In this document: piece after piece, positions 41,813-55,389 of the stretch
Layout: each line of letters starts with the position of its first letter
Numbering within the stretch: the first letter of the stretch is position 1
Origin: Flaccisagitta enflata
Taxonomy: Eukaryota; Chaetognatha; Sagittoidea; Aphragmophora
Direction: 5' to 3'
Length of the DNA: 64,000 nucleotides
Assembly (NCBI GenBank): GCA_965153355.1
Contig: OZ231127.1
Coordinates: 2,294,001-2,358,000, forward strand
The notes under the pieces: generated by a model
Seen by the model: the letters and a program-made list of their open reading frames with translations, nothing else
The model's database searches: none
What the model was told of the DNA's origin: nothing
Made by a program: the position numbers and the translations under genes

Positions 41813-41997
41813 GGGCAAAAAAGAAAAAAAAGGACGCAAGTGTTTTCTCATCGGGTCTCGCACATAACCAGGCAGAGCACGTTCTTTTCCTGCAAATCAA
41901 CCCGGCGATACCGAACCCGCCAATACCGCATGCGTCTTTGTTGGTCTCCAAACCTCATTTGCGCAGAGTAAAGAAACCAGGGAATTCCGCGTGCAAG

Positions 41998-42319
<322 letters not shown>

Positions 42320-42633
42320 TCTGTGCGCGCGGATTTGATGCACTAAATACATGCCGATCGTCACGGCCTATAGTATGCTCCAAATACGCGTAACAAGGCC
42401 ATAAACCATAAACGTAGCACAATCTGTCTGTGTTCTTCGCCGTCTATTGTGAATGTATTTGTGTAGTCGTTTTGAATTGGCGTGTATGTTAGTGGCAACC
42501 TTTCCTTCTTTTTTTGGCGAATTGAGAATGGCTATGGGATGAACTTTGAACTTTGGCTGGTTTCTCTCAGACTCCATATGGAGCATGGAGACAACTCTTC
42601 GACGCTTCTTTCCCACTCTTCTTTCCCTTTTTG

Positions 42634-43135
42634 GGCAGCGGCCCCGAAGGGGACGATGTCCGGTAGAACACAGGGGACTTTCGTTCGTTCGTTCGTTCGT
42701 TTGTCCGTTCGTCGTTCCCCCCCCCTCATCAGGCTCCTCAGGCCTCAAATCTTGGCACTCAGGCCTCAAATCCAGCCTCTCAGGCCTCAAATCCAGCCTC
42801 TCCAGCCTCAAATCCAGCCTCTCCAGCCTCAAATCCAGCCTCTCAGACCTCAAATCCAGCCTCCCAGGCCTCAAATCCAGCCTCTCAGGTCTCAAATCCA
42901 GCCTCTCGAGCCTCAAACCTGGCCTCTCAGGCCTCAAATTAGGTTTCTTTGGCCTCATATCCAAATTCTCAGGGACAGCTATCTCAAGCTTCTGATTGAC
43001 ATTCTCAGGCCTTACATCAGCCTTCTTAGACGTCAGTTAAGGCTCTTGAAGGCCCTCAGTCAGCATCTCATCCACTTTTTGAGGCAAGAAAAACAAAATT
43101 CCCCCTGTGTTCTACAGGACATCGTCCCTGTTTTC
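42634..43135. repeat. R2 element with 19-bp minisatellite core
   Basis: Left arm GGGCAGCGGCCCCGAAGG (42634), then GATGTCCGGTAGAACACAGG; right arm CCTGTGTTCTACAGGACATC at about 43103-43125. The core (42735-43000) is a 19-bp array of CAGGCCTCAAATCCAGCCT units, about 13 copies. A (TTCG)n/poly-C stretch follows the left arm, as in the 33.8-kb copy. Confidence 0.8.
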
Positions 43136-43678
43136 CTATCTTTTAGTCTCCTTGTTTCCCCATAACCTTCCCTTCTTTTCATCTCACTTTAGAAAAAAGC
43201 CCAGGCGGGCAACTCGATGCGTCATCTGCTTGATATCAGAAGAGGTGTAACGGACGGACGGACGGACGGACGGACGGACAGACCCTCTTATAGAGATGCG
43301 ATGACGCATCTAAAAAGAAAAGAAACAAGGTTAATAGTCGCGGACGGTTGGGCAGGGGCAGTACAACAAAATACACGCATACACAACTCAAACTGACTTT
43401 AAACCCCGTAAAAAAGTCAAAACAAAAACCGGTAATACGAAAATGTTACGGATGGATGTACTAACAGCGGGACGGACCGAAACAGCAAAGTGCCAGCGCC
43501 CAAAAATTACATTCTACCCTAATCAGCACGATGTTTTTTGGTAAGCAAATGTTTTGGTCAATCCTATGAAAGAAATCAATAAATAGTGAACATTGAACCT
43601 TGAGTTTTAACGTTGTTAACCTACGTGATGGCCCACAACTTGTTAAATGTTTTTTCAATACAATCTGACATAGAGAGC
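43136..43678. other. Gene-free spacer with (GGAC)n
   Basis: (ACGG)n at 43251-43280 and an R1-like GTTGGGCAGGGGCAGT at 43347. No gene is supported. Confidence 0.5.
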
Positions 43679-44305
43679 TCCAAAGCTCCAAAGGCTCTCA
43701 TCCTTTATTAAAGTAGGGTTGGGTAGTGATGTTGTCCAACTTTCATATATTTCAGTACCATGGTATAGAATGCCGGCGATCCCATATGGTTGATTCTCGA
43801 TTCTTGCCTTCAATGGTATGGTTTTTAACAACATTGCCTTTGATATCTAGATTATCCTTGGATAGCTACATCATCATTTGGTAATTTGTTTGTAACAATT
43901 GGGATGAAATATTACAAAAAATTTTGATTTAAGATTTTGGGGTTGACATAAGATTTTTTGAAAGGGTTGTTTCAGGAAGAAGAGAGTTTCAGTTTCTTGC
44001 TATTTTTGGTATATGAGGAGTATGAGAAGGTGCCCAGATGGATATGGTCTCCTTCGACCCGCCATATTTATCAAGTGTTTTCTTGTGGTCTGCATATCTC
44101 ATGTATAGACAGAAATTGGTGACTTTTTTTAAATGATGCATAACTTTTGACCAGTCTTGTGATAATTTCTGAAGAGGGAATATTTCTTTAGAAATTTAAA
44201 GGATAGTTGTGATGGGTCCGGATTAAACACCAGTGAGAGCTCCAAAGGCTCTCATCCTTTATTAAAGTAGGGTTGGGTAGTGATGTTGTCCAACTTTCAT
44301 AGTTG
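43679..44305. repeat. R4 element: direct repeats of CTCTCATCCTTTATTAAAGT
   Basis: A 70-bp block (GAGAGCTCCAAAGCTCC..., CTCTCATCCTTTATTAAAGT, GATGTTGTCCAACTTTCAT) occurs at 43675-43749 and again at 44228-44302. Between them AGAATGCCGGCGATCCC then CTCGATTCTTGCC at 43767 matches the R4 copy at 54.23 kb. Confidence 0.7.
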
Positions 44306-44360
44306 TGAGAATTGGCAGTGTTGTGTTTTTTAGAAATCAAAGCTATTTTTTCAGATCACA

Positions 44361-44956
<596 letters not shown>

Positions 44957-45029
44957 CAGACTTTACCTCATATATATACACTTTCTCATAAATACTTTCC
45001 CACACATTTCGACCAATTTCTCTTCTTTT

Positions 45030-45515
45030 CAGGCAGCGGCCTGAAAGGGGCCGATGAACTATGACATCCCCCTAAGTGGTAATTTCTCCTAATCCTTTTC
45101 CCTTTTCTGTTTGTTTAACTTCCTTTATGGTCAAATCCCATCCAAGAGGTTTGTATCCCAACCTCAATCTTGAGGATAAGATTCCAGTATCGGAACTTAT
45201 TTGCCAACCTTAGTCGTGATATACCAACCTCGAGGCTCATATCCCAATCTCAAAGCTCAAGTACCAGCCTTGAAGCTCCCATCCATTTAACTGAATTCTC
45301 TGCCTTGAGACCAAAGTCCAACCTTTCCAGCTTAAATCCTACTTCCTAAGTTCAATTCCTAGCCTAGACTAGGCTAGCCATGGCACCTATGGCATAGATC
45401 GCCAGCTTATCCATGGTCATCGCCGCTATCACTATTATATCCCAATATTGTTGGGCTAACACACACCGTCTTAGAAGTAAAGGGTACCGTCAACCATTTG
45501 ACGCTTTTGCGACTA
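45030..45515. repeat. R2 element, diverged copy
   Basis: GGCAGCGGCCTGAAAGGGGC, then GATGAACTATGACATCCCCC on the left; a degenerate core of ATATCCCAA(C/T)CTC-like units (45125-45350); and GGGTACCGTCAACCATTTGA then CGCTTTTGCGACTATTT on the right. Confidence 0.65.
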
Positions 45516-46379
45516 TTTGTCCCACTTCCTATTTGGACAGGTTTTCTTGTTTCTGCTTTGCCTTTCCTTTGGATCGTTGAGGTCATTCTGTCGCTTTCCT
45601 TTTCCAAGGTTCCTCTTGTTGATGTTTTTCCTGTTGCACTTTGAGATGAGTTTTTCTGAGTTATTTCTATTTACTTGTGTTTATTGTTGAGGTAGTTTTA
45701 TAGTTCGTTTGTTTTTTTCAGATTCCCTTGTCCTTCTTCCTGTAGCACCTTGAGATAATGTTGTCTTTATTTCTTAACAGTTTTTTTGCTTTAATTTGTT
45801 GAGGTCAGTTTGTTGTTGTTTTTTTTTTCCAAGGGTTTTTTTGTTGATGTTTTCCATGTTGCACCTTGAGTTGATTTTGTTGGAACATTCACAGAGACTA
45901 TGAGAAAAAGAGAGAGGCTTTCTTATACACAATAAGTGCCTTGCCTTGCCTATTGAACAGATCAAAACTGGCTCGAACAGATTTTTGGTTGGGGGAGGCT
46001 TCAAAGTGTGATACGACCCTAGAAACGCCTGTAAAATGCAAAACGACAGTAATGGTTGCAAAAAATGAAACAAGCTACTTTAAGGTTCTTTTTTGGGGCC
46101 GCAAAACGGGGGAAATATCGGCCCCTGCCCATGACCCACGCCATGGGTTGTCTGTTGGTCAGTCTGTCCATCCATATTCATCTATTCATTCATATCTTTC
46201 TGTTCAACTATAGATTTAGCGATTAGTCTTTTATCCAAAACACTTAAGTTAAATCTTGGTCTGCGGTGGGATTGCATCTTATTACATTATCACATCAAGC
46301 ATGCGTCGTCACGGAATGACTCATCCCACCTTACTTTCTCTGTTAGAGAGAAACACTTCCATTTTGACCGCCAATGTTT
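45516..46379. other. Gene-free region
   Basis: TTGAGGT-spaced pyrimidine-rich sequence (45570-45870) with two CACCTTGAG(A/T)T units; a short reversed R1 piece (CGGCCCCTGCCCATGACC) at 46119. No gene is supported. Confidence 0.5.
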
Positions 46380-47250
46380 TGAGTGTCCCCGCTGTACTTT
46401 GAGCCCACATGTCAATCACATTGCTGTCATTGCCAGGCTTTTGAGACCACATGTCAATCGTATTGCTGTCATTGTCAAGCCCACATGTCAATCCTAATCC
46501 TGTCATTGTTAGGCCTTTGAGACCACATGTCAATCGTATTTTTGTCATTGTCAGGTCTTTGAGACCACATGTCAATCATATTGCTGTCATTGTCAGGCCT
46601 TTAAGCCTTCATGTTAATCTTTTTGCTGTCATTGTCAAGCTTGCATGTATTGCTGTCATTGTTAGGCCTCTGAGCCCACATGTCAATCTTATTGCTGTCA
46701 TTTTGAAGCCCACATGTCAATCGGATTGCTGTCATTATCAGGTCCTCTGTCAGTCTTTACTGCATGCTTTTTTTTGTCCTTTGTTCTGTGGTTTGACACA
46801 CTTGCCATCCATTGCTTGACCAGACCTCTCTCGCTCTGTGTGTGTCTCTTATTGCCCATTCTTGTCCACGGATCTGTCTCTGTCTCCGTGCGCCGTCCAT
46901 TGCCCATGCTTGTCAAGGCCTGTCTGTCTCTATGTCTGTCTCTGATCCGTTCTTTTGTCCAAAGCTTTCTTTCTATGTTTCTGTGCCCTTGCTTGCGGAG
47001 GCCTCTCTGTGTCTGTCTCTGTATGCCTCTCATTGCTTATTCTTGTCCAGACCTTTCTGTCTATGTCTTTGTCTATTTCACTGTGCGCTTTTCATCGCCC
47101 ATGCTTGGCCGGACCTTTCTGTCTCTGTGTCTGTCTTTTTCGCTATGCACCTTTCATTGCTTATTCTTGTCCAGACCTTTCTGTCTCTGTCTTTGTCTCT
47201 TTCACTGTGCGCTTTTCATTGCCCATGCTTGTCCTGGCCTCTTTGTCTTT
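46380..47250. repeat. Two adjacent degenerate minisatellites
   Basis: 46380-46745: units of about 35-48 bp with CACATGTCAATC then GCTGTCATTGTCAGGCCTTT. 46800-47245: units of about 60-120 bp with CATTGCCCATGCTTGTCC then GACCTTTCTGTCTCTGTCTT. The overlapping plus-strand frames of 110-180 aa are translations of these. Confidence 0.8.
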
Positions 47251-47356
47251 AAGCAGTCCGGTTGAATCAGTAATCTCATGTGTTCTCAACGGCAGATAAA
47301 TCTGGTCGGTCCTCAACGTTTACCTCATTGACCTACATGTGTTACCTCCCCAAAAG

Positions 47357-47640
<284 letters not shown>

Positions 47641-48653
47641 GAGATACAGCCAGAAAACTTGACTTCCAGAAGGACCCTAACAAACGGCCAGACTGACAGT
47701 ACTCAGCCAGCCGCAAATTGGCTCGGGAAATGAACACCGCCTAATTATGAGTCATTCGTTTAGTTAGATTGACTTTGGTGTGAACTAACACAAGCATGTT
47801 TCAATCATTATCACGATTACTCGAATTATTATCATCATTTCAGTTATGAACATTTTTGATTACCTCAAGATGGAATGGATTTCACATGTTCTGACGACAG
47901 AAGTAAATGCACCGTGGAAAAGGATCTAAAAATGATGTTGAAAGTTTGAGAGTTAAAGAGGCTCAGCTCTTTGCTGAGAATTTGAATTGGTAAGGAGATA
48001 GGAGGATAAGGAGGAGAGAGGAGGAAAGAGGAGGGAGGAGGGGAGGCGGTCTCGTTGGAAATGGGGTTTCATTTTCAAATTAAAGTAGAGGGTAGAAACT
48101 TGGCTGCCATTTCCCTTTACCAGCTTACGATGCCATCACCCAAATTGCCCTTGCCATTTCAGATGCCATCCTTCGCCATTTCCTACTGATGCCATTCCCG
48201 TTTTTGGTGCTATTCCCATTCTGGATGCCATCACCCAAATTACCCTTGCCATTTTAGATGCCATCCTTCGCCATCTCTTACTGATGCCATTCCCGTTTTT
48301 GATGCCATTTCCATTCTAGATGCCATCTCTTGTAGAAACCATTCCCATTCTAGATGCTTTTCCAGATTCCAACTTTCCTCAAGCATCACTTAATCAATGG
48401 ACCGGGCTCAAAAGAAGAAGAAACGCTGCTGAAACCAGTAAAGAGACGAGGAGAGACTGGGGAAAAAAGAAAGTTAGAAAGGGGTTTGTGTTTGAGGAGA
48501 GGTAGTTTGGGATTGGGTACCCTCATCTACTAGGTAACACGAGACACAGAGACACGGCTGAATGGAAAGGAAGAAAAAGGGGACTTGGTAAGAAAAGGAA
48601 GAATGAAAGAATGAATAAGATGTAAGGGGTAAATCAGTACACCATTGTCAAAG

Positions 48654-48749
<96 letters not shown>

Positions 48750-49144
48750 AGGGAGAGGGGTAAGGGGAAGGGGAGGGGGGTCAGCAAAGGCATGCAAAAG
48801 GCTACATCCGATCCTTCTTTCTCGTTTCCAGTCTGTATTATCTTTTCTTCCTTTCCTCTTCTGCCTTCATTTTAACCTCAGCCGCCGTTTGCCGATCTTC
48901 TCTTCACTTCTCCCCCATCGCCAGGTTTTCCCCACTTTTCTCCTCTCCTCCACCTCCACCTTCTACCTTACCTCCACTTTCTCCCCCACTTGCCCCCCCC
49001 CCCCAACTTTTCATCTTTTTATTTTCCTCCTTTTCTCCGCGCGCGCAACCTCATTTCTTCTTACTCCGCCCCCCCCCCAATTAATAGATGGTAATTAAGT
49101 ACTATCAATAAAAAAAAAAAAAATCCGATTATGCGCGTGTGCAG
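47641..49144. other. Gene-free region with small repeats
   Basis: GATGCCATTCCCGTTTTTGA-type units at 48125-48350, (GA)n at 48658-48747, poly-C runs at 48995 and 49068. 48,890-49,080 is C/T-rich. No gene is supported. Confidence 0.6.
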
Positions 49145-49327
49145 GGTGACAGTCAAGACGCTCATGAAGATATGGATTTACGCTATCGCAACAACAACAA
49201 CAACAACCTCATCGCTAATCGAAACAACAACAATAACATCATCATCAACAACCACAACAATAACAACAACGCCATGATCATCAGAAATAATAACAACAGC
49301 AACAACAACAACAACGTTCGAAAATCG
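49145..49327 (+). CDS. Asn-rich open segment, possible host exon
   Basis: After a good acceptor (GCGTGTGCAG at 49135-49144) the frame reads GDSQDAHEDMDLRYR, followed by a run of Asn with scattered Ile, His and Met; a GT follows TCG at 49328. It is in phase 0 with the donor at 31826. (GA)n follows at 49431-49526. Low complexity limits confidence; a noncoding (AAC)n tract is the alternative. Confidence 0.3.
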
Positions 49328-49429
49328 GTCCAGGGTCACATGATGGCTGGCAGCTTCCCAGAAACATTCTCAGCGCTTTCTTTCTCACAATTGGCCTTCT
49401 TACCGCATCTACAAATGTAGGAGGGAGAG

Positions 49430-49528
<99 letters not shown>

Positions 49529-50644
49529 AATTGACAGACGGACAGAGACAGAAAAACAGACTGAATGATTGTCAGAGATAGAATTAGAGACAGAGATAGA
49601 CAGATAGGCAGACGTAAATATAGAGAGACAGACAAACAAACAATCAGGGTACAATGGGCGGTTGGACGCTCACGATTAAAGGCCTATGCCATGACAAAAA
49701 GATACATATATGACAATACCACGGATTTGATAAAAAGACCAGATGCAATTCTTTTGGAAACAGCTGCTGTTCACATTCTTCCTTAGTCGTTTGATAATCT
49801 ATCTAAAGAATGTCTTCATAAACTTGCTAAGCTTAGTTTTCTTCTCATTCTACATCCTCACATGAGTTGGCTTTGTATCCTTTAATTCTTAAACACCCAT
49901 GACACTGACAATTCTCATTACTTTCTCTTTACTTTCTATTTTCCAAACCAATTTCCAAACGAAATAATTTTTCTTGTACCTTTTCTTCCTTCTTGTTTGG
50001 AATATGTTTGTTTCAGTTGCCATTTTTCTTGAAAGTTGTTATTTGTCTCTTTCACTTCTTTTCTACTCAGTTTTTTTTCTTTTTGTTTTCTCTTCATTTG
50101 CCTCATCTATTTAAACTTTAGTTTTGAACAGTTTTCCATAATTGTGATGAACAGTTGAGAGCACTTTGTTGTTTTTTTCCTTGTATCTTTTCTTGATTTT
50201 TCCCCATTGCTCATGGTCCCATCCCTTCCTCTACCATTCTGGACCTTATATCAATTATCTGTTTTATATCTGTTTATATCTGTTTATCTCTGTTTTATAT
50301 CAATTATCTGTTCTAATCAAATCTGTCCCTCCTTTTTCTATGACGAACATTTTCATATTTGTTTACTTAAATTAAGATCGGATTTGATCAGTCTCATGAA
50401 TCATACATACTCGTTTTAGAAATCTTGGCAATTTCTTTTAGACATCCTGTTAAGACGAAGAAACGGACTAACTAGGATCGAGGGAAGAAAAAGAGAAAGA
50501 GAAAGAGAAAGAGAAAGAGAAAGAGAAAGAGAAAGAGAAAAAGAAATAGAAAGAGAAAGATGGTTATGTATTAGTAAAGGAATTACACAATCAAACAAAC
50601 CATTTTTTGTATCAAATTATTCTCACTTTTGTTTTTCATCCTAA
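49328..50644. other. Gene-free region
   Basis: (GA)n at 49431-49526 and (AAAGAG)n at 50488-50560; otherwise T-rich sequence with a TATCTGTTTTATATCAATTATC-type duplication at 50250-50310. No gene is supported. Confidence 0.6.
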
Positions 50645-51106
50645 CTCCGTCAACCATCCGTCAACCTTCAACCGTCAACCATAAACTATCAACTATCAAC
50701 TATCAACCATCAACCGGCACCTGTCAATTGTCATCTGTCAACCATCAACCATCAACTGCCATCCGTAAACCATCAACCGCCAACTTTCAACCGTCAACCA
50801 TCAACCGTCAACTGTCATCCATCAACCATTAACTGTCAACCATCAACTGACATCCATCAACCGTCACCTGTCAACTGTCAACCATCAACCATCAACCATC
50901 AATCGTCATCTGTCAACTGACATAACCGTCATCCCTCAACCATCAATCGTCATCTGTCAACGATCATCCATCAATCGTCAACCCTCAACCATAATCTGTC
51001 AACCATCAACTGTCATCTATCAACAACAACAATAACAAAACACAACAACACCAACATCTACTACAACAACAACAAAAACAACACCAACATCAACACCGAC
51101 AAAATC

Positions 51107-51191
<85 letters not shown>

Positions 51192-51195
51192 TCCT
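50645..51195. repeat. CATCAACCGTCAACT heptamer-type minisatellite, then (CAA)n
   Basis: Units of 7 bp (CCATCAA, CCGTCAA, CTGTCAA) run from 50645 to 51025; (CAA)n runs 51100-51190. Confidence 0.9.
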
Positions 51196-51204
51196 CTCGC
51201 ACAG

Positions 51205-51903
51205 GTGCATGGATTCTAGTACGACGATCACATCTTTGGATTTAGCGTCTTCTCGTCGACATCTTCCCTACGCCGACGACGGTGGTGAAGACGATGACGA
51301 CGAAGACGACGTTTACGACGACGATGAAGATGACGACGAGATCGACGAGCATCTTCATCATCGTCGTCGTCTTCGTGATCGCTACGGGCGTCCGGCGCCG
51401 TTGGGTCAAGCGGCGTCGAGTGTTGAAGTCGATGGCGGCGCCGGCGGCGGCGCCGGATTGGGTTACGCCATGACGATGACGTCCCCGGGACATCGGCAGC
51501 ATCACGCGGCCATGATGCCTTCATCAGCCTCCGTTCCTTCATTCGGCTTCATGACTGGAGGTGCTGGAGGTGCAGGAGGAGGAGGAGGAGGAGGAGTAGG
51601 AGGAGGAGGAGGTGGAAGCGGCTCCTCTTCTTCGAGGCGTCGAGATGGCGGCAGAAATGGTAGAATGACCGGAAGTCGAAGTCACACCGGAAATGCGTCA
51701 ACGTTGCCGCATCACGCCAACATGACGCCATCACGAAGCCAACACGTCATGGTTAATGGAAGTCATACCGGAAATGGAGGCGCGCCATCAGCGCCAGCAG
51801 CGGCGCCGACGGACTTTGACGTCATGGCAGCGGCGGCGGCGGCGGCTGCGGCGGCGTCCAGACAACAACAATGGAGTCTAGAAATGTTAGAGTCGTTGCA
51901 GAG
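51205..51903 (+). CDS. Low-complexity but complex-codon open segment, probable host exon
   Basis: Acceptor CTCTCGCACAG ends at 51204; donor AG/GTAATT follows 51903 (phase 2). Within, the frame from 51209 gives 232 residues: an acidic Asp/Glu block, HLHHRRRLRDRYGRPAPLGQ, a Gly-rich block, SRSHTGNASTLPHHANMTPS, an Ala block and RQQQWSLEMLESLQ. GC content and third-position variation differ sharply from the surrounding repeats, and two SHTGN units are present. It looks like a disordered portion of a regulatory protein; the family is unknown. The acceptor phase does not match the donor at 49328, so other exons would be needed to link them. Confidence 0.5.
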
Positions 51904-53185
51904 GTAATTTATGGAGCTTGTGTGTCATGATGATCATTAAATAAGTAATGTTAAACGAGTAATGTTGTTGCAGAGGTAATTTATGGAGCTTGTGTGTCAT
52001 GATGATCATTAAATAAGTAATGTTAAACAAGTGATGTTGTTGCAGAGGTAATTTATGGAGCTTGTGTGTCATGATGATCATTAAACAAGTTATGTTAAAC
52101 GAGTAATGTTGTTGCAGAGGTAATTTATGGAGCTTGTGTGTCATGATGATCATTAAACAAGTAATGTTAAAGGAGTAATGTTGTTGCAGAGGTAATTTAT
52201 GGAGCTTGTGTGTCATGATGATCATTAAACAAGTAATGTTAAAGGAGTAATGTTGTTGCAGAGGTAATTTATGGAGCTTGTGTGTCATGATGATCATTAA
52301 ATAAGTAATGTTAAACAAGTAATGTTGATGCAGAGGTAATTTATGGAGCTTGTGTGTCATGATGATCATTAAACAAGTTATGTTAAACGAGTAATGTTGT
52401 TGCAGAGGTAATTTATGGAGCTTGTGTGTCATGATGATCATTAAACAAGTAATGTTAAAGGAGTAATGTTGTTGCAGAGGTAATTTATGGAGCTTGTGTG
52501 TCATGATGATCATTAAACAAGTAATGTTAAAGGAGTAATGTTGTTGCAGAGGTAATTTATGGAGCTTGTGTGTCATGATGATCATTAAATAAGTAATGTT
52601 AAACAAGTAATGTTGATGCAGTGGTAATTTATGGAGCTTGTGTGTCATGATGATCATTAAACAAGTAATGTTAAACAAGTAATGTTGTTGCAGAGGTAAT
52701 TTATGGAGCTTGTGTGTCATGATGATCATTAAACAAGTAATGTTAAACGAGTAATGTTGTTGCAGAGGTAATTTATGGAGCTTGTGTGTCATGATGATCA
52801 TTAAACAAGTAATGTTAAAGGAGTAATGTTGTTGCAGAGGTAATTTATGGAGCTTGTATGTCATGATGATCATTAAACAAGTAATGTTAAAGGAGTAATG
52901 TTGTTGCAGAGGTAATTTATGGAGCTTGTTTGTCATGATGATCATTAAATAAGTAATGTTAAACAAGTAATGTTGATGCAGAGGTAATTTATGGAGCTTG
53001 TGTGTCATGATGATCATTAAACAAGTTATGTTAAACGAGTAATGTTGTTGCAGAGGTAATTTATGGAGCTTGTGTGTCATGATGATCATTAAACAAGTAA
53101 TGTTAAAGGAGTAATGTTGTTGCAGAGGTAATTTATGGAGCTTGTGTGTCATGATGATCATTAAACAAGTAATGTTAAAGGAGTA
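51899..53185. repeat. 72-bp tandem array, about 18 copies, starting at an exon border
   Basis: The unit begins CAGAGGTAATTTATGGAGCT, has GTCATGATGATCATTAAA and ends GTAATGTTGTTG. Unit starts at 51899, 51971, 52043, 52115, 52187 and so on. Two more units follow the MITE (53791-53950), the last decayed. Because 72 is divisible by three, a 424-aa minus-strand frame of 24-residue repeats results; this is not a gene. Confidence 0.95.
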
Positions 53186-53790
53186 CTATCTAGAACATAT
53201 GTTTGTCGGCAAGCATTATGGGACATATCTCTGCTTGAAATAAGAAATTTATATAAAAATTGGTGAGCTTCTTAAACTACATCGAATATCTGAGCTAATG
53301 CCACCAACCGCGTTCTTCTATCTCAATTTGTTTAGAAATGATAAGTGAAACAAGATTGCTACTCCAAATGCAAAATGGCAGAAAAATTAGATTTCATTTC
53401 CGACCAGTTATGGCACTTGGCAAAACCTCATTTTTCAGCCCTTTTAAGATTTTTTGTTCTGCTTAGGTGATGCCAAAGGGTAGTCATGTCATATCTTCAC
53501 TCCCTCAAAACCTGGTCTCTTGTCAGATACTCTTATGGAGACACCTACAAAGAAGGGAGCACAGATCATTGAGCATGGGCTGAAAAAATCAGCTCTCAAG
53601 TTGTAAAGGAAGATCGTGTCATTCTACTTCAAAAAACCTCTACAAAAGCGTTTCAGTTCAATTAATGAAATACATTGATGTCCACAAGACTCAGAGCAAG
53701 GCTCCCATGTGTCTCATTGATGTTTTATGAATGATTTGATGGATATAGAACCTGATTGTAATCTTGCCGACAAACTTTTGTTCTAGATAG
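53186..53790. mobile_element. 605-bp MITE with about 28-bp terminal inverted repeats and TA duplication
   Basis: Left end CTATCTAGAACA then GTTTGTCGGCAAG; right end CTTGCCGACAAAC then TTGTTCTAGATAG, its inverse. The element interrupts a 72-bp unit exactly at GAG-TA/TA-ATGTTG: TA at 53184-53185 and again at 53791-53792, where uninterrupted units have a single TA. There is no transposase frame inside. TA duplication and end type point to mobilisation by a Tc1/mariner-superfamily transposase. Confidence 0.9.
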
Positions 53791-53950
53791 TAATGTTGTT
53801 GCAGAGGTAATTTATGGAGCTTGTGTGTCATGATGATCATTAAATAAGTAATGTTAAACAAGTAATGTTGATGCAGAGGTAATTTATGGAGCTTGTGTGT
53901 CATGATGATCATTAAACAAGTTATGTTAAACGAGTAATGTTGTTGCAGAG

Positions 53951-54070
53951 GTTATGAACTTATGAAGCTTGTGCCATGATGATCCTAAACTTTAATGGTT
54001 TTGCTCGGGAGAAGCAAACGGTTGTTTCCTAGGCCGGACTTAATTTGGGCATTCGAGAAAAATGATTAAG
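53951..54070. other. Spacer between array and R4
   Basis: Decayed end of the 72-bp array (to about 53990), then ordinary sequence. Confidence 0.4.
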
Positions 54071-54585
54071 CTTTTTGTTTGTCAGTAGTAAAGGATAGTT
54101 TTGAGCAATCCGGAGTAAACACCATTAAAAGCTTGCAAGGCTTTCATCCTTTGTATATTGGAGAATTCTGGCCTCCTTTTATAACGGCAATGTTGTTTCA
54201 ACTTTCATAAGTATCAGTTTTGGTAGAGAATGCCGGCGGTCCCAGTTGGTTGCACCTCGATTCTTGCCTCTAAGGGAATGGTTTTCTAATCAATATTGCT
54301 AGTGTCAGTACTTCCATCAGTACATTAGTAATCTTTGATAGTAACTTTTGTAAGATATTTTGTGTATACTAAATGGTATAGGCCTGTCCAACTCTATACT
54401 TATGAGGTATGCAGTCAAGCTGGTAGTTTTGTCAGGTAAGCTTTTTGTTTGTCAGTAGTAAAGGATAGTTGTGAGCAATCCGGAGTAAACACCATTGAAA
54501 GCTTGCAAGGCTTTCATCCTTTGTATATTGGAGAATTCTGGCCTCCTTTTATAACGGCAATGTTGTTTCAACTTTCATTCAAAGG
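54071..54585. repeat. R4 element with about 140-bp direct repeats
   Basis: GCTTTTTGTTTGTCAGTAGT to CAACTTTCAT occurs at about 54070-54210 and 54438-54580, nearly identical (a few base changes). Internal AGAATGCCGGCGGTCCC at 54231 matches 43.77 kb. The GATAGTTGTGAGCAATCCGG segment corresponds to GATAGTTGTGATGGGTCCGG at 44.2 kb. Confidence 0.8.
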
Positions 54586-55389
54586 AATTGTCATGATTCA
54601 TTTGCGTAATTAGAGGTAACTCTACTTGCAAAATCCATTGAGACTTGATCTAGGTACCATGTTATCAATGCTGGAGTTCTCTATTTAGTTCTAATGAGTG
54701 AATGACTATGCTAGTAGCCTATCTCAAAACTACAGTATTGGTGACGATGTGCCTAGATCAAATCCTTTTTTTTTTCAATATGATCAGCAAGTAGAGTCAG
54801 AAAAGTACATGGATTTTTTTTCGAAAGCCCGGAAAAAGCCCGGCCTGAAGAAGAAGTAAACTTTTTTATCTTTTTTCTCCATATTTCTATTTTTTTTCAA
54901 AACCGCAAATCAATACCCAGCAAAAATCATTAGTAAGCTCTGTCACGGTAACGCGAAATAAAGAAACCCGAAAGAAACGTACGAAAAAAGCTGTGTCAGC
55001 GTTTAGGTTTCTCTCCTTGGAGAAGGTTCAGATAGATTTATGAGTTCCTAGATTTTGCTGCAAAGAATAAGATAAAGGATCTTTTGGCTGAGCACAATGT
55101 ATATATGAGTTTGTGTAAGCATGATATGATTCATATGATGATATGAAAGCAAGTCTATGATATGCTCATCATAGGAGAAAAATCATGCTTTTATCGGCTG
55201 GCGACAAAAAAAAGCAAAAAAAAAACTTTAAGTCGCGTGTTTACTAAGTCGGTTGGTCGGCTGGTCAGTCCATCTGTTCGTTGCTTCGACAGACAGCTTT
55301 ACCACCGCTGTCCCAGCCAAATTGTATGTATTCGGAGCTTCTTAACTACCAAAGTAACTATTTAAGTCAAAGCACAATCACGACAGCCT
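54586..55389. other. Gene-free region
   Basis: Ordinary AT-rich sequence with a short R1-like piece at 55226-55270 (AAGTCGCGTGTTTACTAAGT, then GGTTGGTCGGCTGG). No gene is supported. Confidence 0.5.

Noticed and set aside
51887-53161. 424-residue minus-strand frame of 24-residue repeats
   Set aside because: It is the translation of the 72-bp array (24 codons per unit); no start context, no domain, and it ends where the array is interrupted by the MITE.
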